Positions 56,953 through 64,000 of a stretch of DNA of 64,000 nucleotides are shown here, piece by piece. The position numbers and the translations under genes are program-made. The notes under the pieces are model-generated. The model had not been told where the DNA came from. It saw only the letters and a list, made by a program, of their open reading frames with translations, and made no database searches. Within the stretch, counting starts at the first letter, position 1; every line of letters begins with the position of its first letter. This stretch comes from Seiridium cupressi (Eukaryota; Ascomycota; Sordariomycetes; Amphisphaeriales; Sporocadaceae): contig JARVKI010000009.1 in assembly GCA_036674765.1 (NCBI GenBank), positions 186,001 to 250,000 of the forward strand. Direction: 5' to 3'.

Positions 56953-58140
56953 CTAATCGGTGCTCTTTGCGGCCTGCTTGCCATTGGCCCTTGTTCGTCT
57001 GGCAGTCTTTGCCCTCTTCTTGTCCCCGCCATTATCTCCGCCGTCGGCCTTCGTGGCCCGGTATCCTCCTGCCAGAGAACAACGAGTCTGATTGCCGTTG
57101 TAGTAGCAGTTGGCACAAGCGCCCTCTGTGTAGTTCCGAATCAGTATGACACGATTGGAGCTCTGGGTTACGATATGTATGAGAACTCAAAACTTACTGG
57201 TCTCTTCAAGGATAGCGTCGGTACTGCCAATAACGCAGCCCTTCCACATGACCTCGCACTTGCGCGATTCCTTCTTGGGTTCCTCTTCAGGTTCCTCCTC
57301 AGATTCCTCCGCGGCCTCCTGATTTCCATTGGCCTTTCTCTTCTTGTTGTTGTTGTTGTTCTTCTTGGGCTCGGTTTTGTCATTTTGTGGCTTGGGATCA
57401 TCATCGTTCTGGGGCTTGGGGTTGTTTGCTTGATCATCCTCATCCACATTCTTCGTGGCCCGGATTCTGTTGACGATACATGTCTTATCCTTGACCTCGT
57501 CGCCGGAGACATAGAGAAGTAGCCCAATGACGTTGAACTTCATCTTCTCGATGCTGAAGCGCTCCAGTCCGTCTTTTGTCCACTGCAGCTGACGCTTGGC
57601 GGGCGCTTCCAGGAGCTTGGGGTACTTGGCCCGGATTCCCTTTTCCTCTCCGGGGATGTGGAGGTAACACCAGATCATGCGAGGCAAGCCACCGACCTCC
57701 TTGAGATACTCGAATGCCGTCTTCCCGGAGATGTTGATGTCCTGCTGCTTGGGATCATAGGAACAGTTGTTGATTACCATCTCGAGATGGGGAGGGATCG
57801 TCTCGGCCTCCGTGGCCGTGGAGGAACCCTCGGCAGCGTCATCGCCGGCGTGGTTGGACTGGGTGGTGACCGCCATGGAGGTAGCCATGGGAGTAGCCAA
57901 GGCCATGGTGGAACTCTCAGCAACGTTGCCACCGCGGTGCTCGGACTGGTGGGTGGGTGACATAGGAGTAGCCATAGGAGTGGCAGTATCCTCAAAGAGC
58001 TCACCACGGTGATCTTGCGGGTGGTTGGTCGCCACGGAATTGTTCGTTGCGGCCTGCTCCTCGTTGAACGTATTCAGAATAGCTCGAATTTGCTCGGTAC
58101 ATGCCTGGACGATCCGCTCAACGGGGATTTTACCTTCCAT
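56953..58140 (-). CDS. DUF3716-type hypothetical protein
   Basis: Two exons (58140-57198, 57125-56953) give 371 residues. The frame continues upstream to 58353 but without an ATG, so the start is MEGKIPVERIVQACTEQIRA. The first 115 residues hold an ATPMATPM-type repetitive region. The middle contains a compact block, INISGKTAFEYLKEVGGLPRM, IWCYLHIPGEEKGIRAKYPKL, ERFSIEKMKFNVIGLLLYVS. A low-complexity Asn/Lys/Glu/Pro stretch follows. The C-terminus has Cys295, Cys302, Cys318, Cys321 and Cys330, ending CANCYYNGNQTRCSL, the Cys pattern of DUF3716 in many filamentous fungi. A Lys/Arg-rich tail ends the protein. Metal binding is plausible but unproven. Function unknown. Confidence 0.7.
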
Positions 58141-60882
58141 GGTTGGTGAACTTCTGGCTACGTGGTGGTGATCGGTAGCACGTACAAGGGCAGAGGTGAA
58201 AGAAGAAGCGAGGGGTAGGAGTGAAGAGGTTGTGAGGGAGGAAGCAACAAAAATAACTAAGCACAGGCTCCGCGGTCTGTTCTCCGCTTTTCCAGTGCAG
58301 AATCTCACGATGGACGTCGAGGGATATGCCAGTTGTAATTCATCGTCTGACAAGATCCTCGACGAAGAGTTTCTTTTGTCCGTCCTACTCTACGAGTGGA
58401 TGTCATTAGTGCATCTTCGTTACTTGTGAAAGACCATGGTACCTATACTCTAAGATCGTCGAGCAGCCGTGTTACTATGACTTATAGATAGCGAGAGGTT
58501 GGAGGATTCCCCGAGGCAGAATTGCCTGATAAGATTAGGTATGATCAACCAGACCACTACATTATTGTCCGTTCAGCAAAGCATGCCTATTTTTATCATC
58601 GAATTGGTGTCCTTTATTACCTTTTCCGGCCTGTTTTCCACGTGTTTCCCACGTGCTCCTAATACATGTTTTATTGCTCCAGACACATCCTAAAAGGGTA
58701 ACTTTTCGACTCGAGTTGCTGAGGTATTATGCATTATTCAGAGTGGGTTTCTTCTAAAATAGGGGTTGAAGGATCGGCTCGAAGAACATGTCCAAGAACA
58801 ACTCGACATCATGGACTTAGTTGTGGGCTAAAGTCAGGCGTATTTGGGGCAAGTATAGTCGCTAGCTACGGTAGGTTTTTTTATTTTTTTTTTATTTTTA
58901 TAGAGACCTTAGACACTTGTCTGTGCGCTTGGTGGATTAGAAAAGGATCAAAAGCAACTACCCCAAGTTACTAGCCATTGTAAAGACCATTTTTATAAAG
59001 AGAAGTCGCTACACTTTTCTTCTTCTTTTCTTCTTGTCATATTTTATTATGATACCTTGAGATCTCCGAAATTGAGGATTTCATATAACATAAAATATAG
59101 AACTTTTTTGTGGTACGGGCTAATGGCACTACGCCCCAACGGGAGAACCCTCAAGGGATCCTCTGGAGTAGATTTTCCACGAGGCAATTGATGTACATTG
59201 ATGCCTATCTTTAGAAGCGAAAATTGATGAGAAATTGACAGGAACAAGGGTCCTCGAGCCCTTTTCTTTATAGGCTCAACGCCATTTATGCCAGGCTCAT
59301 ACATTGTCAATGTCTCATTTGGTTGGCACCAGCCGAAGGACCAGAAACACAGCTTGGCGTCTTGATTCCTCCACAGCCCATGCTCTGGAACTGAGCAAGC
59401 ATGATTGACTATGAATATGACGGGGTTGAGCTCAAAGTCAAAACTGAGTCTCATGGGTGATTTCCGGGTTGACAGTCCCTGTACCCAGAGAATGAACATC
59501 CGGCTATTGCCGTTCTTTCCCATGGTCAAGATGATATCCCTTTCTTGTGTGTTAAGGGACAAATGTAGTCTAACTATGCCAGAAGCTCAAGGTACACACT
59601 CGCAATCCTAGCGGTGATCCTTAGTGAAATCGGCAAATCACGATTCACCTTCGAGGGAATCATATACTAGTGAGAGAACATTCCATTGGCCAATGTCATG
59701 GACTTATTAGGATTCGGTGCCGCCAGGCCAGACCAACAGATTTCTGTTCCAATGTTTCTACCGAAGAGGTGGTCGTTGGTATGATGAATGTCGGTTTTAC
59801 AAAGTCCCCGAAATGCTAGGCTGCCTTTGCAATACAACAAAGACATAAAATTACATAGTGTCAACGGGCCATAGGCCTCATCTTCATATATTGTAGTCTT
59901 CTGGTCCATGGACTGGGAAGCCGCTTACGCAAATGTAGAGATTGAAATGTATGGCTGTCCGCCTTCTCCACTCAATGCAGAGATGGTTTTCACTTCTCGT
60001 TTTCGCTCGGGGAGCCACCCGAGTCTCATTGTTGGAAGCGAAGAATGACAACTGCTACACTTGAGGCGCTTTCTCGTAATGGGTTGAAAAGTCTCTCCGT
60101 AACAGGCTACATATAGCTAAGCATGCTTTGAGGAAGGCACTAGGCTTCTCGCGAGCCTGTTCCACCACGAAGTCACAGTCTTAAACTCAGCGAACAGTGG
60201 AGCTCCGTTGCTTGATACGATCTCCAACATGCCTTGGAAAGAGTCTATAATATAGCATCACTGCAAAGGTCACTCCATTGTAGACCAAGCTCGGATTCCA
60301 GAGGCCATTGTTCAGTACGACCAGCGTCGGTGATGAAATCCTAAAAGAGCTGGAAGGACTGGTTCAACAGTGATGTTCACGGCTCGGCTTGTTGGGAGCA
60401 GCGAGAACACCAGATGCTATACGGCGTTGGCCAATGCAATAAAATTGAGACTGTGTAAATTCTCATGAATGTCGTGAAAAAAGACCTGATGGTTGTAAGC
60501 TATGGAAGGATTAGAAAAGTAAATTGAATCGAACTCAGAGCTGTAGTTCCTGCTTGACGTCAAATGCGCCTGGCCCACCTTCATCGCAAATGCTAATAAA
60601 AGCGATTGCATGTGTGACTGTATCAGCTCAAATGAACAGCCTCAATCTAGGCGGGCCGCAAGTACGGCCCGATGTTGAGAGCAAACTCAATTCATTTGCC
60701 TTGACCTATGCAGCTACGGTATCATCCCGGTTTGCGGGGAAAGCTTCGAGCTTCAGGCTCCACTAGAAAACTTAGGCAGCGACCATGAGATCCTAGGCTC
60801 AGGCTACAAGGGAGCCGAGCACAACAGGTGTAAACGAGGACTCCTTGACTCTTACCGAGGCGCCTGGTCAAATCCAAGCAGC
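58141..60882. other. Gene-poor, AT-rich intergenic region
   Basis: About 2.7 kb between outward-facing starts of the DUF3716 gene and the SerRS gene. It has T-rich tracts near 58875-58900. The best frame is on the minus strand with ATG at 59523 down to 59047 (158 residues, beginning MGKNGNSRMFILWVQGLSTR). It has no recognised domain and I do not call it a gene. The right end is the SerRS promoter. Confidence 0.35.
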
Positions 60883-62418
60883 ATGAGACTGCCCAACAAA
60901 CCCTTCATCTGCCGGCAATGCCGCCTTCAAGCTCCGAGGGCGCGCTTCTTCCACGCGTCGTCGCGACTCGCCAACTCGACCCTTAGCTCGCCCGAGCCCA
61001 TCCCTACTCGACCTATCTCAGGACCGAGACCGAACATCGACATCAAGCACATACGCCAGAACCCGACCCTCCACGAGCAGAACTGCATAGAGCGGAACTA
61101 CAAGCTCCAGAGCGCCCACCCGGCGCGCATCAACATCCTGCACCAGCGATGGCAGGAGCAACAAAAAGAAGGCCGGCATCTGCGAGAGCGAAGCAACATC
61201 GTGCGCAGGCAGATTGCCAACCCGGCCACCATTCAGGGAGATGAGGAGCCGGACGTGTCAAAGCTGGAGGGCATGAGCAAGGAGCAGCTACTAGAAGAGG
61301 CACGGCAATTGAAGGACAAGCTGTCCGTCATTGAACGCAACGAGGCCACCCTCAAGGCCGAAATCGAAGACCTCGCACTGCAGGTGCCGAATCTGACGAG
61401 CGACCAAACACCCCGCGGAGATGAGGCTCTGGTGCTTTCCTACATCAATGACCACCCCGAGCCCTGGCCGGCCGAGTCGGATAGGGTATGGCGGTCGCAC
61501 GTACACATCGGATCCGAACTCGGGCTGCTCGACTTTGCAGGCGCCGCGACGGCATCTGGCTGGGGGTGGTATTATCTGCTGGACGAGGGCGCCCAGCTCG
61601 AACAGGCTTTGATCAACTTTGCGCTGTCCGTGGCTACGAAATATGGCTGGAGGCAGGTCACCCCTCCTAGCATTGTCTACGGGCACATTGCTGCCGCCTG
61701 CGGCTTCCAGCCCAGAGACCAGAACGGCGAGACCCAGATCTACGCCCTGGCGCAGTCGCCAGCGGACAGGGCAAGGGGCAAGCCCGAGTTGGTACTCGCA
61801 GGCACGGCCGAGATTCCCCTTGCGGGCATGAAGGCGGACACGGTGATGGAGGAAAGCGATCTGCCCGTGAAGCGCATCGGGGTCTCGAGATGCTATCGTG
61901 CCGAGGCTGGCGCCCGGGGCGTCGACACAAAGGGCCTGTACCGGGTGCATGAATTCAACAAAGTTGAAATGTTCGCCTGGACAGAGCCCAACATGTCCTC
62001 GACCACAGACATCTTCGAGGAGATGCTGGATATCCAGACGGAGATTCTGGAAACGCTTGGCCTGCACTGCCGCATCCTCGAAATGCCGTCCACAGACCTC
62101 GGGGCATCGGCCACGAGAAAGTGCGACATCGAGGCATTTTTCCCATCGAGGAGGCAGAAGGATAACGGTTGGGGTGAAGTGACCAGTGTCAGTATCTGCA
62201 CAGACTACCAAACCAGGAGGCTTGCCACGCGCTTCAAGTCGGCCGGTAGGATGATCTTCCCGTGGACAGTCAACGGAACAGCCCTTGCTGTGCCTCGCGT
62301 CCTTGCTGCGGTTCTTGAGAATGGGTGGGACGAATCGGAAATGAGCGTCAAATTGCCTGAATGTCTTTGGGAACATATGGGCAAGGAAAGTGTCGGGCTC
62401 AAGCACCGATTGAAGTAA
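60883..62418 (+). CDS. DIA4: Mitochondrial seryl-tRNA synthetase
   Basis: A single exon of 511 residues. The class II synthetase charges mitochondrial tRNA-Ser. The N-terminus (MRLPNKPFICRQCRLQAPRA, then RFFHASSRLAN) is a basic, Ser/Arg-rich presequence. The N-terminal coiled-coil arm is present in part (RINILHQRWQEQQKEGRHLR, ERSNIVRRQI). Class II motif 2 is near residue 330 (RIGVSRCYRAEAGARGVDTK, RVHEFNKVEMF) and motif 3 near residue 462 (NGTALAVPRVLAAVLENG). TAEIPLAG is the usual Ser-binding segment. The length and presequence distinguish it from the cytosolic enzyme. Confidence 0.93.
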   Translation: MRLPNKPFICRQCRLQAPRARFFHASSRLANSTLSSPEPIPTRPISGPRPNIDIKHIRQNPTLHEQNCIERNYKLQSAHPARINILHQRWQEQQKEGRHLRERSNIVRRQIANPATIQGDEEPDVSKLEGMSKEQLLEEARQLKDKLSVIERNEATLKAEIEDLALQVPNLTSDQTPRGDEALVLSYINDHPEPWPAESDRVWRSHVHIGSELGLLDFAGAATASGWGWYYLLDEGAQLEQALINFALSVATKYGWRQVTPPSIVYGHIAAACGFQPRDQNGETQIYALAQSPADRARGKPELVLAGTAEIPLAGMKADTVMEESDLPVKRIGVSRCYRAEAGARGVDTKGLYRVHEFNKVEMFAWTEPNMSSTTDIFEEMLDIQTEILETLGLHCRILEMPSTDLGASATRKCDIEAFFPSRRQKDNGWGEVTSVSICTDYQTRRLATRFKSAGRMIFPWTVNGTALAVPRVLAAVLENGWDESEMSVKLPECLWEHMGKESVGLKHRLK

Positions 62419-63303
62419 ACCAATGTGTAGAAATTAGTATGTGTATGACTTGTGTATTATAGGTGCATTGGCTTCTCGGCACGCTACGAGAAGCCGATTT
62501 CAGATCGATGAATGCTTGGAGTTATTTGGCGTGGTAGTCATGGCCAGTGCAGAGATGAATTCTATCGAATTTCCTCCTCCTCAGTAGAGAGTACGTCTTA
62601 TGAGATTAGCTAGAGGCGAGCAGCAATTCTAGCTGGTAGGCCGTGGGCGAACAGTATTCTTTCAGACCTTCTAATATATACGAATACGTCAATGAAGAAT
62701 TATAAAGCCTTCCTGATACTGAGAATCTCTTTTCCACTAACTTTAGAGTGTAACATATGAGCTTTAAAGAGATGAAAGCTTGGTCAAGTTTTAGTTTTAT
62801 TTTATCTGTGAACTAATAACGAGTCTATTTTCTAACAATGGGGCCAGCGAGGTGGACGCACTGGAGGGGCTGCGATCCCAATGCATGTAAACGTTTAGTC
62901 ATTTGCGAAGAGTTACAGGTTCTCTAAGCTATTGTCATTGTATCTGCGGCTATGTAGTCTAGACTTGCCGTGGCAGACAGGTTTGATATTCCATAGTCCC
63001 TGCGCAGTATACAAATCTACAGGTCATTAAGTCACTTCAAGGGTCATAAGTTAAACAGCCAAGGGGGAGAACTTTGCCAAAGAGCATTGGTTCTGTACAA
63101 AGTGATTTTTAATACCTATCGTTTAATGCTCTTCTTATCTCGGTCGTGAATCATTATGCTGGCTTGCTCATCCTGAAGAGGCAGATATCGAATCATGAAG
63201 AAAGAGCCTAAAAACAATAGACAAAACAAAAGAAGCCCCCTACTCATAACCCCTACTCCATCAATTATACTCATGAACATGATCTTGTCCGGTTCCCATC
63301 GCG
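62419..63303. other. Convergent intergenic region
   Basis: About 0.9 kb of AT-rich sequence between the SerRS stop and the stop of the partial gene at the right edge. No gene is seen. Confidence 0.5.
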
Positions 63304-64000
63304 CTATGCCGCGTGTAGTACAAGTTCCCCTCCATTCTCCGTCACCGAGTCTGCAATGCTTTCAGTATCAGCTATGCTTTCCGTTCCAAGAGCACTGTCT
63401 GTCCATTCGCTCTGTCCATCGTAGCTCTGGTCATCATAGTCGGAATAGTCGCCATCCGTCTCGCTGCTCGTAATTACAGTAGTACCAAGACTCGACCTTC
63501 TCAACGTTCCAGAGTCGCTTGCGCCATCGTCGTCATCCCTCTCTTCACCATCGGCCGGGACCTCGGTTGCAGTATCGTCTACCTCAATCTCGCTCTCGGC
63601 TTCAGACTCCTGTACTGGCTCTGGCTCCGGCTCTGGCTCCATAGGACTTCCGGGAGGCGTGGGCTCAGCTTGAACTTCAATCTCGGACGGCTCGTCATCC
63701 TCCCGAACTGGATCAATAGGTTCGTTCTCTTTGTCGCCACCGAGGTCGCCGTATCGCTTACCCAGGCCTCCACCCCAACTGCTCTTGCGGAGAGGGCCAG
63801 GGCCAGCCGCGGCCCGAACACTCTGGCTGCGCTTTATGCCGCCAGACTGTACGTTGTTCGTGATCTGACTAAGACTCAAAATACGTCTCGAAGCACCCGC
63901 AGGGTTTGGCGGGATCAAGCTAGCACGATTGCCATTGACGGCAACGTTGACTGCTTTGCGGTGGGAGGGCGGCGTTTGGGCATTTAGACTGGACACCTCG
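63304..64000 (-). CDS. C-terminal part of an unidentified protein (runs off the window)
   Basis: A minus-strand frame ends at 63304 and stays open to the right edge. The first in-frame start-like codon is a GTG at 63996, so the true start lies outside the window. About 230 residues are visible: a basic Ser/Pro/Asn stretch (NAQTPPSHRKAVNVAVNGNR, SLSQITNNVQSGG), a KRYGDLGGDKENEP segment with a KEN-like sequence, an acidic repeat (EPEPEPEPVQE), and a Ser/Asp-rich end with two similar ESIADTESIADS units. It is disordered and of unknown function. An intron to the right cannot be excluded. Confidence 0.6.
   Translation of the reverse strand, partial: EVSSLNAQTPPSHRKAVNVAVNGNRASLIPPNPAGASRRILSLSQITNNVQSGGIKRSQSVRAAAGPGPLRKSSWGGGLGKRYGDLGGDKENEPIDPVREDDEPSEIEVQAEPTPPGSPMEPEPEPEPVQESEAESEIEVDDTATEVPADGEERDDDDGASDSGTLRRSSLGTTVITSSETDGDYSDYDDQSYDGQSEWTDSALGTESIADTESIADSVTENGGELVLHAA

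Noticed and set aside
56719..57522. 267-codon plus-strand hydrophobic frame opposite the DUF3716 gene.
   Set aside because: The hydrophobicity comes from reading the antisense of Lys/Glu/Asn-rich codons; the minus strand has a consistent spliced gene.
61291..62406. 371-codon minus-strand frame opposite the mitochondrial SerRS gene.
   Set aside because: It is a shadow of a GC-rich coding frame; the plus strand shows class II motifs 2 and 3.
1..64000. Search for a biosynthetic cluster, defence-like system or intact mobile element.
   Set aside because: The genes are unrelated housekeeping functions; no synthase backbone, transposase, reverse transcriptase, terminal repeats or CRISPR-like spacing was seen.

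Overview
This window is nuclear DNA of a filamentous ascomycete (Pezizomycotina). The genes are compact and carry short spliceosomal introns of about 50 to 110 nt with GT..AG ends. Gene content is typical of the group: a hymA/Mo25 gene, a dynactin Arp10/Arp11 (RO-7 type) gene, a DUF3716 protein, a fungal BTB protein, a Get2 with an N-terminal Get3-binding motif, and RAVE and SWI/SNF subunits. I could not fix the class or species. I saw no CRISPR array, rRNA, convincing tRNA or intact transposon. There is one 10-base assembly gap at 27923-27932, flanked by long poly-A runs.

Layout, left to right. 1-11.5 kb: GET2 (+), a TMEM135-like membrane protein (-), a bHLH transcription factor with a long leader (+), and an OPT/YSL-type transporter (-). 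11.5-18.4 kb: mostly gene-poor, with one single-pass membrane glycoprotein gene (-). 18.4-28 kb: RAV1 (-), SFI1 (-), and a tiny three-exon twin-CX9C gene, probably a complex I assembly factor (+). 28-38.3 kb: cytosolic isoleucyl-tRNA synthetase (-), hymA/Mo25 (+), a short-chain dehydrogenase (-), and an SWP73-type SWI/SNF or RSC subunit (-). 39-51.3 kb: a PDK1/Pkh-type kinase (-), a lineage-restricted hypothetical gene (+), a conserved nuclear-looking protein of unknown function (+), and a BTB protein (+). 51.6-64 kb: YEN1/GEN1 resolvase (-), ARP10/RO-7 (+), a DUF3716 protein (-), mitochondrial seryl-tRNA synthetase (+), and the C-terminal part of an unidentified gene that runs off the right edge (-).

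Most genes are housekeeping and unrelated to each other. There is no biosynthetic cluster and no obvious new multi-gene system. Several start-to-start pairs probably share promoters: SFI1/CX9C, ILS1/hymA, PKH/hypothetical and YEN1/ARP10. The parts most worth a second look are the small CX9C gene, two in-frame stop-free introns (in SWP73 and the OPT gene) that could give protein isoforms, upstream ORFs before the bHLH and BTB genes, the Asp/His-rich insertion in Sfi1, three conserved but unexplained proteins, and the damaged assembly near 27.9 kb. All exon boundaries were read by eye from splice signals and reading-frame continuity and were checked for frame arithmetic. None is backed by RNA data.
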